Below, one piece after another: positions 1 through 7,703 of a DNA stretch of 19,435 nt. This DNA comes from Anaerofilum sp. (GTDB lineage: Bacteria; Bacillota; Clostridia; Oscillospirales; Ruminococcaceae): assembly GCA_020024115.1 (NCBI GenBank), contig JAHHUF010000024.1, forward strand, positions 1 through 19,435, in the 5' to 3' direction. Under the pieces are notes generated by a model, which ran no database searches, was not told the DNA's origin, and was given only the letters and a program-made list of their open reading frames with translations. The position numbers and the translations under genes were made by a program. Position 1 is the stretch's first letter. The number at the start of each line of letters is the position of its first letter.

Positions 1-40
1 GTACATCTTTTTGCGTATTTGAAAAAGAATTTATCCTATT

Positions 41-2599
41 TTATTCCTGCTCAGAAGTTTCGTCTTCCACTGGCTCTACATCACTGGCTGCATCTTCTGC
101 TTCCAATGCTGCAATTTCTTCCAATGTCAGTTCTTCTTCTGTTTCCTCAATGTCAGGCTTTGCCAATTCTTCAGTTTCATCATGTTCTGTACGGGCAACT
201 GTCACAACCTTGTCAGTTTCACCCAAACGCATAACACGGACACCACTGCCATAACGGCTTTGGATGTTAATATCTGCTGCGTGCATACGGATAATAACAC
301 CATCCATTGAAATCAGGATAATATCATCGGTTTCGTCCAAAACCTTAATGCCTGCAACTGTTCCTCTTGTATAGTTGCGGATTCCCTTACCACCACGACG
401 CTGAATGCGATAATCTTCAATGTTGGTTCTTCTTCCTTTGCCTTGCTCTGTAACAGTAAAGACAGTTGCACCCTCACGGAGCAAGCCAACACCAACCACC
501 TTGTCATCGCCCCTCAAACGAATACAACGCACACCACGGGCAGAACGCCCCATACTGCGTGCATCCGCCTCATGAAAACGAATTGCCTGACCGTTCTTGG
601 TTGCCACTACAAGCTCATTTTCGCCTGTTGTGATGCGAGTCCATGCCAAAGAGTCGTTTTCTTCCAGATGAATTGCAATCAAACCGGATTTGCGGATATT
701 GGAATACTGGCTCAAAGGAGTACGCTTGATATAGCCGGCGGCAGTTACCATTGTCAGATAGCCTTCTTGCTGGTCTTGTGCCAAACGCAGCATGGTTGTG
801 ACCTTTTCACCGTTTTGCAGTTCCAGCAAGTTGACAATGTTTGTACCTTTGCTGGTTCGGCTTCCCTCATAAATCTGATAGCCTTTCAAGCGATAAATTC
901 TACCTTGGTCTGTTACAAACAGGATATAGTCATGAGTGGAACCAATAAACATGGTTTCTACGAAGTCTTCTTCCTTGCGAGTCATGCCAGAAATACCACG
1001 CCCACCGCGTCTTTGTGCCTGATAGGTGTCTTTTGGCAAACGCTTGATATAGCCTGCATGAGTCAAGGTAAAGACACAATCCTCAACAGGAATCAAATCC
1101 TCAATATCCACTTCACCGGAAACATGCTCGATTCTGGTGCGACGAGGGTCTGCATATTTGTCACGCAAAGCAATGAGTTCATCTTTTACAATGCCCATCA
1201 CACGGGATTCATCTGCCAAAATATTCTCCCAGTTCTGGATATTGCCATGCAGTTCGTCCAGTTCAGCATCAATTTTTTGAATTTCCAAGCCAGCCAAACG
1301 ACCCAAGGGAAATTTACAGATAGCATCCGCCTGTGGTTCATCGAACCCAAATTTCTCCATGATGGCGGCTTTTGCTTCTGCCTGACCGCCTCCACAATGA
1401 CGAATGGTGTAAATAACCTCATCCACAATGTCAACCGCACGACGCAAGCCTTCCAAAATGTGTGCTCTGTCCTGTGCTTTTTTGAGGTCGAACTCAGTGC
1501 GGCGGCGAATAATTTCGCCTTGAAACTCAATATACTTTTCAAGCATTGACTTGAGGTTCATTACCTTTGGCACACCATGGTCTAAAGCCAGCATAATCAC
1601 ACCTACGGTGTCTTGCAGCTGGGTATAGCGGTAAAGTTGATTGAGTACGACTTGCGGATTTGCATCTTTTTTCAGTTCAACTACCACACGCATACCATTG
1701 CGGTTGGATTCGTCGTTGATGTCACTGATTCCCTCAATCCGCTTTTCTTTCACAAGGTCAGCGATATGCTCCTGCAATCTTGCTTTGTTGACCATATAGG
1801 GGATTTCGGTGATAACGATGTGGAATCGACCGTTTTTTTGCTCCTCAATTTCTGCATTGCCGCGTAGGGTAATTTTGCCTCTGCCTGTTGCATAGGCGGC
1901 ACGGATTCCGCTTTTGCCCATAATGATACCACCAGTGGGGAAATCGGGGCCTTGGATATACTCCATCAATTGTGCCATATCCAATTCAGGGTCATCAATC
2001 AATGCAATGATACCATTGATGACTTCGCCCAGATTGTGAGGGGGAATATTGGTTGCCATACCAACTGCAATACCTGTGGAGCCATTCACCAACAGATTGG
2101 GGAATCGGCTGGGCAGAACTTTGGGCTCTTCTTTGGTTTCGTCAAAGTTTGGCCCAAAATCAACGGTTTTCTTTTCAATATCTGTCAGCAATTCCACTGC
2201 CATTTTACTCATACGAGCTTCGGTGTAACGATAAGCAGCAGGGGGGTCACCATCAACACTACCAAAGTTACCTTGACCATCAACCAAAGGATAACGCAAA
2301 GAAAAATCTTGTGCAAGGCGAACCATTGCATCGTATACAGATGCATCACCATGAGGGTGATAGGAACCAAGCACCGCACCAACGGTGTCGGCAGATTTGC
2401 GGTAGGGGTGGCTGGGGTCGTTGCCACGCTCATACATTGTATAGAGAATACGGCGGTGAACGGGTTTCAAGCCGTCACGAACATCGGGCAGCGCACGGGA
2501 CACAATAACCGACATAGAGTAGTCAATAAAAGCAGACTCCATTTCTTCTTTGATATCCCGCACAATCAATTTTGTACCGGTATTGATATTTTCAGTCAT
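41..2599 (-). CDS. gyrA: DNA gyrase subunit A
   Basis: This is the breakage-reunion subunit of gyrase (A2B2), which introduces negative supercoils using ATP hydrolysed by GyrB. The 852-residue length is normal. The catalytic tyrosine is Y125 in the AYRYTEARM motif. The QRDR lies around residues 84-90 (GDASVYD). The hallmark GyrA-box QRRGGRG at 529-535 opens the C-terminal DNA-wrapping beta-pinwheel and separates gyrase from topoisomerase IV ParC. The last ~45 residues form a strongly acidic tail. The ATG at 2599 follows an AGGTG ribosome-binding site, and the gene starts 39 bp after gyrB, so the two are probably co-transcribed. One oddity is that the position equivalent to E. coli Ser83 is Ala86. 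No clear terminator is visible in the 40 bp left before the window edge. Confidence 0.98.
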   Translation of the reverse strand: MTENINTGTKLIVRDIKEEMESAFIDYSMSVIVSRALPDVRDGLKPVHRRILYTMYERGNDPSHPYRKSADTVGAVLGSYHPHGDASVYDAMVRLAQDFSLRYPLVDGQGNFGSVDGDPPAAYRYTEARMSKMAVELLTDIEKKTVDFGPNFDETKEEPKVLPSRFPNLLVNGSTGIAVGMATNIPPHNLGEVINGIIALIDDPELDMAQLMEYIQGPDFPTGGIIMGKSGIRAAYATGRGKITLRGNAEIEEQKNGRFHIVITEIPYMVNKARLQEHIADLVKEKRIEGISDINDESNRNGMRVVVELKKDANPQVVLNQLYRYTQLQDTVGVIMLALDHGVPKVMNLKSMLEKYIEFQGEIIRRRTEFDLKKAQDRAHILEGLRRAVDIVDEVIYTIRHCGGGQAEAKAAIMEKFGFDEPQADAICKFPLGRLAGLEIQKIDAELDELHGNIQNWENILADESRVMGIVKDELIALRDKYADPRRTRIEHVSGEVDIEDLIPVEDCVFTLTHAGYIKRLPKDTYQAQRRGGRGISGMTRKEEDFVETMFIGSTHDYILFVTDQGRIYRLKGYQIYEGSRTSKGTNIVNLLELQNGEKVTTMLRLAQDQQEGYLTMVTAAGYIKRTPLSQYSNIRKSGLIAIHLEENDSLAWTRITTGENELVVATKNGQAIRFHEADARSMGRSARGVRCIRLRGDDKVVGVGLLREGATVFTVTEQGKGRRTNIEDYRIQRRGGKGIRNYTRGTVAGIKVLDETDDIILISMDGVIIRMHAADINIQSRYGSGVRVMRLGETDKVVTVARTEHDETEELAKPDIEETEEELTLEEIAALEAEDAASDVEPVEDETSEQE

Positions 2600-2638
2600 G
2601 TTTTCACCTGTCTTTTATGGGGGATGCAAGCCAGAGGC

Positions 2639-4561
2639 TTAAACATCCAGATTGGCATAATGTGCGTTTTTCTCAATAAACTCTTTACGAGGTTCTACCT
2701 TATCGCCCATCAAAATGCTAAAGGTTTCGTCTGCTTTTTGTGCATCTTCAATAGAAATCTGCACAATCACACGGTTTTCGGGGTTCATGGTGGTTTCCCA
2801 AAGCTGTTCAGGATTCATTTCACCCAGACCTTTGTAGCGATTGATTTTTGTGTTCTGACCCATTTCGGCAGACATACGGCTCATTTCGGGTTCGGAATAT
2901 GCGTAGCGCACATCTTTGCCCCGTGTCAGTTTGAACAGGGGAGGCTGTGCAATATAAACATGTCCATTTTCAATTAACGGACGCATAAAGCGGAAAAAGA
3001 ATGTGAGCATCAAAGTGCAAATGTGGCTGCCGTCAACATCGGCATCCGCCATGATAAACACTTTGTGATACCGCAGTTTGGACAAATCAAAATCATCCCC
3101 CAAGCCACAGCCCAAGGCTGTGACAACAGGCATCATTTTTTCGTTGCCGTACACTTTATCCAATCGTGCTTTTTCAACATTAATCATTTTACCCCACAAG
3201 GGCAAAATTGCCTGAATACGGGAATCACGCCCCATTTTGGCACTGCCGCCCGCAGAATCACCCTCGACGATATAAATTTCGGTTTGGGTGGGGTCTTTTT
3301 CACGGCAGTCTGCCAATTTGCCCGGCATACGGTTGGTTTCCAGTGCAGATTTGCGCTGAACCAATTCACGGGCTTTCTGGGCAGCGGTACGGGCACGGGC
3401 AGCGGTCAATGCTTTGTCATAAATAGTACGTGCCACAGCAGGGTTTTCTTCCAAAAACTCTTTAAATTTTTCATATACCATACCCGAAACCAATGTGCGG
3501 ATTTCGGTATTGCCCAGTTTTGCTTTGGTTTGACCCTCAAACTGTGCTTCGGTCAATTTTACACTGATTACAACCGTTAAGCCTTCTCGAACATCGCCAC
3601 CCTTAAAGTTGGCATCTTTGTCTTTCAGATAGCCCTTTGCTCTGCCAAAATCGTTGAATACACGGGTTAGGGCAGATTTAAAGCCTTCCTCATGGGTGCC
3701 GCCATCCGGAGTATGCACATTGTTGGCAAAAGACAGCATCATTTCGTGGTAGCTGTCATTATACTGCATTGCTATCTCTGCGATAGAGCCGTTTACTTCG
3801 CCTTTGAGATAAACAATTTCATCATGCAATACATTCTGCTTGTTTTTCTTGTGGATATAGTCAACAAAGCTCTTGACGCCGCCTTCATAGCACATGCTCT
3901 CTTGAACAGGTTCATCTCCACGCTCATCGGTGATGGTAATACGGACGCCTGCATTCAAAAATGCTTCTTCACGCAGTCGGCGGTTTAAAGTGTCATAATC
4001 AAACTCCAAAACCTCAAACATTTCCGGGTCTGGTTTAAAGGTGACAGTTGTGCCAGTCGTTTGTGCTAACCCTACTTTTTCCAGTGGGTCATCTTCAACA
4101 CCACGACGGAAACTTTGGCGATATTCTGCACCGTCACGGCAAACACGCACTTCCAGCCACTCGGAAAGGGCATTTACAACACTTGCACCAACACCATGCA
4201 AACCGCCAGCCACTTTATAGCCGGAATCTTCGCCGCCAAACTTACCACCTGCATGAAGCACGGTAAACACAACAGTAACCGCCGGGATGCCTAGTTTGGG
4301 CTGAATATCCACTGGAATACCACGACCATTGTCAGTGACTTGAATGATATTGTCTTGTTTGATTTTTACTTCAATATGATTGCAATATCCTGCCAAAGCT
4401 TCATCAATTGCATTATCAACAACTTCATACACCAAATGATGCAGACCTTTTTCGCCTGTGGAACCAATGTACATTCCTGGGCGTTTGCGAACTGCTTCCA
4501 ATCCTTCCAAAACCTGAATTTGGCTGCCGCCATATTCATGCTGCAATTTTTCTTCTGCCAT
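2639..4561 (-). CDS. gyrB: DNA gyrase subunit B
   Basis: This is the ATPase subunit of DNA gyrase, partner of the adjacent GyrA. It has 640 residues, the short Gram-positive form without the enterobacterial insertion. The GHKL ATPase domain shows the catalytic E46, Mg-binding N50 (VVDNAIDEA), DNGRGIP at 77-83, the glycine-rich lid near 119-126, and the ATP-contacting lysine K346 in the QTK loop. The TOPRIM domain shows EGDSAGGSAK from E433 and the metal-binding DADVD at 506-510. The start has GGAG seven bases upstream. The gene begins 27 bp after remB and ends 39 bp before gyrA, consistent with one transcript. Nothing is missing or broken. Confidence 0.98.
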   Translation of the reverse strand: MAEEKLQHEYGGSQIQVLEGLEAVRKRPGMYIGSTGEKGLHHLVYEVVDNAIDEALAGYCNHIEVKIKQDNIIQVTDNGRGIPVDIQPKLGIPAVTVVFTVLHAGGKFGGEDSGYKVAGGLHGVGASVVNALSEWLEVRVCRDGAEYRQSFRRGVEDDPLEKVGLAQTTGTTVTFKPDPEMFEVLEFDYDTLNRRLREEAFLNAGVRITITDERGDEPVQESMCYEGGVKSFVDYIHKKNKQNVLHDEIVYLKGEVNGSIAEIAMQYNDSYHEMMLSFANNVHTPDGGTHEEGFKSALTRVFNDFGRAKGYLKDKDANFKGGDVREGLTVVISVKLTEAQFEGQTKAKLGNTEIRTLVSGMVYEKFKEFLEENPAVARTIYDKALTAARARTAAQKARELVQRKSALETNRMPGKLADCREKDPTQTEIYIVEGDSAGGSAKMGRDSRIQAILPLWGKMINVEKARLDKVYGNEKMMPVVTALGCGLGDDFDLSKLRYHKVFIMADADVDGSHICTLMLTFFFRFMRPLIENGHVYIAQPPLFKLTRGKDVRYAYSEPEMSRMSAEMGQNTKINRYKGLGEMNPEQLWETTMNPENRVIVQISIEDAQKADETFSILMGDKVEPRKEFIEKNAHYANLDV

Positions 4562-4588
4562 ATTTGCTCCTTCTCATCAATCAATGGT

Positions 4589-4864
4589 TTAAAGATGTCC
4601 GATGCTGCCAACATCCTGCAAAAAACCACTGCGTTTTTTTAGGGTTGCTGCGGATATTTGACTGATATATACCGTTGGGGGGTGCTGTGCTGTTACAATA
4701 AAACTTTTGGGCAGTTCCTCTGAAACTGTAATGACTCGATTGTTTTGCTGCGCCCGTGCCAAAAAATCCCTTGTGTGACGGGACAGCGAAGCGGTGTCCA
4801 AATCAAAAATCCCCAAAATATCCTTTGTGCGCAGGATGGTATCCTGCCCAAGATGAAGATACAT
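4589..4864 (-). CDS. remB: DUF370 / RemB-like regulatory protein
   Basis: This 91-residue protein of the DUF370 family is the orthologue by position and sequence of Bacillus subtilis RemB (YaaB), which lies between recF and gyrB. Family hallmarks are the opening MYLHLGQDTILRTKDILGI, the central VSEELPKSFIV, and VYISQIS with TLKKRS near residues 70-78. In Bacillus, Rem proteins promote biofilm-matrix gene expression; the related RemA is a DNA-binding protein. The role in this organism is unknown. The start is fixed by AAAGGTGG upstream of the ATG. Only 13 bp separate it from the recF stop, and its ribosome-binding site overlaps that stop, so the two are translationally close. Confidence 0.9.
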   Translation of the reverse strand: MYLHLGQDTILRTKDILGIFDLDTASLSRHTRDFLARAQQNNRVITVSEELPKSFIVTAQHPPTVYISQISAATLKKRSGFLQDVGSIGHL

Positions 4865-4877
4865 ACAAACCCACCTT

Positions 4878-5963
4878 TCATCCGGGTTTTAATATGCCAT
4901 GTTCCATGTGGAACATTTTGCCCTCTGTTTTACGGAACATCGAAGCATCACACCCCGACACAAACATTTGCCTGCCTTCCATTCGGCTGAGCAAATACCG
5001 CTGCCTGCCTTCGTCGAGTTCGCTCAAAACATCGTCCAGCAGCATGACCGGGTGCTCTCCCCGAACCTTTTCCGCCATTGCTGCCTCTGCCAGTTTCAGA
5101 CTGAGCACTGCACTGCGTTGCTGCCCTTGGCTGGCGTCGGTGCGAGCAGGCTGCCCATTGAGCTGAATCAAAAAGTCTTCTCGATGCGGCCCAATTGTGC
5201 AAAAACCACACCGCAGGTCTTCCTTGCGGCTTTTTTGCAGTGCTGCAAGCAGCCCTTCGTTTGAAAAACTGGGCAGATAGTGCAGTTCCAATCTTTCCGC
5301 ATCGCTGCTGATGTCACAATAATTTTTAATTGCCAATGGTGCAATTGCTTCAATATATTGTTTGCGCCGTAATGTGATTTTTTCCCCTGCCTGTGCCATT
5401 TGTTCATCGAAAACATCCAACATTTCGGCTGCTTGGGGTGTGCGGTAAAAATGTTTGAGCAATGCGTTTTTCTGGCTCATTATTTGCAAATATCTGCGAT
5501 ATTCCGACAAATAACTTGGATAAAGCTGGCACAATGCTGCATCAATAAATTTTCTGCGCCCTTCGGGGCTTCCTTTTACTAGGCTGAGATGGTTCGGCTC
5601 AAACACAACCGCTGTGAAAACACCTGCCAGATTGCTTGCTTTTCCTTGGTCTGCACCGGATAGTTTTGCTGTTCTGCCGGATTTTGGCACACCCTGCGAA
5701 CGAATGACAATTTGAATTTCCCGTTCAAAGTCTTTGGATTCGACCTCTGCTTGAATTACCGAAAAAGGTTTTTCGCGCTGAATCAATTCTCCATCTTTTG
5801 AGCCACGAAAACTCTTTGCTCCGGTCAGCAGCCAAACAGCTTCCAAAAGGTTGGTTTTGCCCTGTCCATTCTTTCCGAAAATAGCGGTCAGAGCATCTCC
5901 GGGAACCAGCTCTGCTTTGCTGATATTGCGAAAATTGGACAGCTCTATCCGATTGATTTTCAC
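4878..5963 (-). CDS. recF: DNA replication and repair protein RecF
   Basis: RecF is an SMC-like ABC ATPase that, with RecO and RecR, loads RecA onto gapped DNA and assists restart of stalled forks. The Walker A motif GKNGQGKT spans residues 30-37. The ABC signature region SQGQQR is at 278-283 and Walker B (VMLLDD) at 306-311 is followed by the D-loop SELD. The length of 361 is typical. The start is GTG (5961-5963) overlapping the yaaA stop in a GTGA arrangement, with AGGTGA upstream, which indicates translational coupling. The C-terminal codons for Phe-His-Met-Glu-His contain a parS-like 16-mer, so this stretch carries both protein-coding and possible partition information. Confidence 0.97.
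   Translation of the reverse strand: MKINRIELSNFRNISKAELVPGDALTAIFGKNGQGKTNLLEAVWLLTGAKSFRGSKDGELIQREKPFSVIQAEVESKDFEREIQIVIRSQGVPKSGRTAKLSGADQGKASNLAGVFTAVVFEPNHLSLVKGSPEGRRKFIDAALCQLYPSYLSEYRRYLQIMSQKNALLKHFYRTPQAAEMLDVFDEQMAQAGEKITLRRKQYIEAIAPLAIKNYCDISSDAERLELHYLPSFSNEGLLAALQKSRKEDLRCGFCTIGPHREDFLIQLNGQPARTDASQGQQRSAVLSLKLAEAAMAEKVRGEHPVMLLDDVLSELDEGRQRYLLSRMEGRQMFVSGCDASMFRKTEGKMFHMEHGILKPG
4900..4915. promoter_or_regulatory. parS: parS-like site inside recF
   Basis: TGTTCCATGTGGAACA differs at one central base from the palindromic parS variant TGTTCCACGTGGAACA. It lies in the last codons of recF, about 4 kb from dnaA on the left replication arm. Confidence 0.8.
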
Positions 5964-6172
5964 TCTTGGGTCACCTGCACTGTTTCACCATTGGCTTCTA
6001 CTACATCCCCTTGATACAGCTTTTTGCCACGCATTGTGCAAACTTCGCCATTTACTTTCACTTCGCCTGCCTGCACCATGTGCTTGGCTTCTCCTCCGGT
6101 TTCTACCATTGCAGCATATTTCAAAAGAGCATCCAATTTGATATATTCTGTTTTTATTTGAATTGTTTTCAT
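5960..6172 (-). CDS. yaaA: S4-domain RNA-binding protein YaaA
   Basis: This is a 70-residue S4-like protein, the counterpart of the small YaaA/RlbA-type protein found between dnaN and recF in most Firmicutes. The S4 fold is recognisable from IKLDALLKYAAMVETGGEAKH, followed by VQAGEVKVNGEVCTMRGKKLYQGDVV. These proteins are presumed to bind structured RNA, possibly during ribosome assembly; the precise function is not established. I chose the ATG at 6172 because TAGGAG lies at good spacing before it. An in-frame ATG ten codons upstream lacks such a site and would add residues not typical of the family. The stop overlaps the recF GTG start. Confidence 0.88.
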   Translation of the reverse strand: MKTIQIKTEYIKLDALLKYAAMVETGGEAKHMVQAGEVKVNGEVCTMRGKKLYQGDVVEANGETVQVTQE

Positions 6173-6191
6173 GGTTTCTCCTATTCTTAGC

Positions 6192-6230
6192 AAGATTTGC
6201 AATCTTTATATTCAAGAAAACGAATATAAA
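6192..6230 (-). other. two overlapping hairpins between dnaN and yaaA
   Basis: The 67-bp dnaN-yaaA gap contains two perfect inverted repeats that share two bases. One is a 9-bp stem at 6205-6213/6222-6230 (TTTATATTC/GAATATAAA, 8-nt loop). The other is a 6-bp stem at 6192-6197/6201-6206 (AAGATT/AATCTT, 3-nt loop). They cannot both form fully. They are AT-rich and no U-tract follows in the direction of transcription, so they are not classic terminators. An mRNA-processing or attenuation role is only inference. Confidence 0.4.
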
Positions 6231-6239
6231 TGCAGGTAA

Positions 6240-7358
6240 TCAATCATTTTTAAACCGCACAGGAAGAACCAAAAAACGGAAGGGTCTTTTGCCGTCTTTC
6301 AGGTCTTGTTCTGATGGCAACACTTTTACAGGTGATAATGCTCCTGAAAGTTCCAAAATCACTTTTTCACAGCCGGAATTGCGCAGCGCATCCAGCAGAT
6401 AACGATTGTTGAAGCCGATTTCAACTGCTTCACCCTCTACGGAAGCCTCCAGATGGTCTTGCACTTTGCCTAAATTGGTTTGGCAGCGCACCAAAACATT
6501 GTCTCCAAAGGTGACACGCAAAGGGTTTTTCAGCCGTTCGGTAATAATCAGGCTCGCACGCTCAATGGTTTCAGAAAACGGTTTGACATCTACCTCAACA
6601 CGGGTACGGTGCCCTTGAGGAATAACGCGTTTATAGTCCAAAAATGCCCCTTCAATCAGGCGGCTGATAATGGTATAACCACTGGCTTTAAACACAACAA
6701 AATGACGATTTGCCGATATTTTTACAATTTCTTCCCCGTCGCCCAGCAATCGGGAAACCTCTGTCAAAGTTTTGGCGGGAATGATAATGTCAATTTCTTT
6801 TGATGCCTGAACTTCCTGTTCTGTAATTGCCAAACGGTAGCCATCCAAAGCAACAACCGTCAATTTTTCTTTTTCAATGCTGAATAATTCACCTGTATGC
6901 ACCGGTTTTTTATCATCTTGCGACACTGCATACAAAGTGCGGGAAATCATTTCGGTCAAAATAGATGCCTGAATCTCTAATGTTTCATCTGCACCAGGAG
7001 CAGGAAGGGTGGGGTAATCATCTACACTTAAAGATGCAATATCAAATTCTGCACTTGCACCTTTGATATTTGCCATACCGTTCATTATAGTGGTAATTTC
7101 AACCTCATCACCATTCATGCGGCGAATCAAATCACCAAACAGTTTCGCCGGAATAACAGCTTGACCAGGCTCAATTACATTTGCTTCAATGGTTGTGGTA
7201 ATCCCAATTTCTGTATCATGACCTGTTAATGTGACCTGAAAACCTTCCGCTTGCAACAGAATGCCTTCTAAAGCCGGAATTGTCGCTCTGCCAGAAACAG
7301 CTTTGGATACACCTGCAATTGCATCTGAAAGAAGGGTACGGGTACAAATAATCTTCAT
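6240..7358 (-). CDS. dnaN: DNA polymerase III sliding clamp, beta subunit
   Basis: DnaN is the ring-shaped homodimeric processivity clamp that tethers DNA polymerase III and recruits repair and DnaA-regulating factors through its hydrophobic groove. The 372-residue length and three-repeat architecture are standard. The N-terminus (MKIICTRTLLSDAI) and C-terminus (FLVLPVRFKND, matching the family ending around LPVR) show the frame is intact. The ATG at 7358 has AAAGGAG just upstream. The gene is first in the downstream group dnaN-yaaA-recF-remB-gyrB-gyrA and has its own plausible extended -10 promoter in the dnaA-dnaN gap, in addition to possible read-through from dnaA. Confidence 0.98.
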   Translation of the reverse strand: MKIICTRTLLSDAIAGVSKAVSGRATIPALEGILLQAEGFQVTLTGHDTEIGITTTIEANVIEPGQAVIPAKLFGDLIRRMNGDEVEITTIMNGMANIKGASAEFDIASLSVDDYPTLPAPGADETLEIQASILTEMISRTLYAVSQDDKKPVHTGELFSIEKEKLTVVALDGYRLAITEQEVQASKEIDIIIPAKTLTEVSRLLGDGEEIVKISANRHFVVFKASGYTIISRLIEGAFLDYKRVIPQGHRTRVEVDVKPFSETIERASLIITERLKNPLRVTFGDNVLVRCQTNLGKVQDHLEASVEGEAVEIGFNNRYLLDALRNSGCEKVILELSGALSPVKVLPSEQDLKDGKRPFRFLVLPVRFKND

Positions 7359-7390
7359 AAAAAAACTCCTTTTACCTGCAAAAGTAATTT

Positions 7391-7410
7391 GTTATACAAA
7401 GAGTATAACA
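7391..7410 (-). promoter_or_regulatory. putative dnaN promoter -10 with overlapping inverted repeat
   Basis: Read on the minus strand, TATACT (7402-7407) is preceded by TGT (7408-7410), giving an extended -10 element. The -35 region (about GGAAAT at 17 bp) is weak, as is common with extended -10 promoters. A perfect 7-bp inverted repeat GTTATAC/GTATAAC (7391-7397 and 7403-7409, 5-bp centre) overlaps the -10 and the likely start point. It could be an operator or a 5' hairpin. The call is from motif reading only. Confidence 0.5.
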
Positions 7411-7440
7411 AGAAATAAGATAAAATTTCCGCTTTACAGA

Positions 7441-7497
7441 ATTCAGAAATATTTCTTATAAGTAGTAATAGTAGAGGCTGTGAGTTTTGTGGAAAAC
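7441..7497 (-). other. oriC: oriC basal unwinding system: DnaA box, spacer, DnaA-trios, AT-rich DUE
   Basis: In the dnaA-to-dnaN direction the minus strand reads TTTTCCACA (a DnaA box at 7489-7497, matching TTWTNCACA), then a GC-richer spacer (7475-7488), then CTACTATTACTACTT (7460-7474). On the complementary strand the last element reads 3'-GAT GAT AAT GAT GAA-5', a run of DnaA-trios. It is followed by AT-rich sequence to about 7380. This order and orientation match the B. subtilis unwinding site between dnaA and dnaN, including the CACAGC sequence close to the trios. Established knowledge: DnaA oligomerises from the box onto the trio strand to open the duplex. This is the best-supported unwinding site in the window. 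Confidence 0.85.
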
Positions 7498-7532
7498 CTA
7501 AAAAACCTCAGAAAAACCCAACCAAAAGGCAT

Positions 7533-7682
7533 TGTTGAAAAGCTTGGCGGGTTTGTGGGGAAAATGTTGAAATTGTTTAGAAGTCAATGTTTTCAACTGT
7601 GGTTGTTGGAAACTGGATGTTTATAGTTGAAAACTCTGTTGAAAATGTTGAAAACTTTTCAAGAAAAACGGGTAATTCAACA
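7533..7682. repeat. array of TTTTCAACA-type 9-mers (candidate variant DnaA boxes)
   Basis: Exact copies (as TGTTGAAAA) occur at 7533-7541, 7637-7645 and 7646-7654, the last two directly abutting. Near copies occur at 7565-7573 (TGTTGAAAT), 7590-7598 (TTTTCAACT), 7604-7612 (TGTTGGAAA), 7625-7633 (AGTTGAAAA), 7656-7664 (TTTTCAAGA) and 7674-7682 (AATTCAACA). A further TGTGGGGAA lies at 7555-7563. The array fills the dnaA-proximal half of the 345-bp gap and contains no ORF of note. Because it abuts the unwinding site, these are plausibly weak or lineage-specific DnaA-binding sites. The identity as DnaA boxes is inference. Confidence 0.6.
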
Positions 7683-7703
7683 AAATGCAATTTTTCAATG
7701 GCA

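Noticed and set aside
443..1549. Long plus-strand ORF (368 aa) opposite gyrA
   Set aside because: It is antisense to unambiguous gyrA, with Cys/Phe/His-rich composition typical of a shadow frame and no recognisable domain.
1952..2977. Long plus-strand ORF (341 aa) across the gyrA/gyrB junction
   Set aside because: It is antisense to both genes, with low-complexity shadow composition and no ribosome-binding site or family motif.
3171..3179. TTTTCAACA inside gyrB as a DnaA site
   Set aside because: It is a single copy in coding sequence, explained by conserved codons for the Asn-Val-Glu-Lys segment; I treat it as background.
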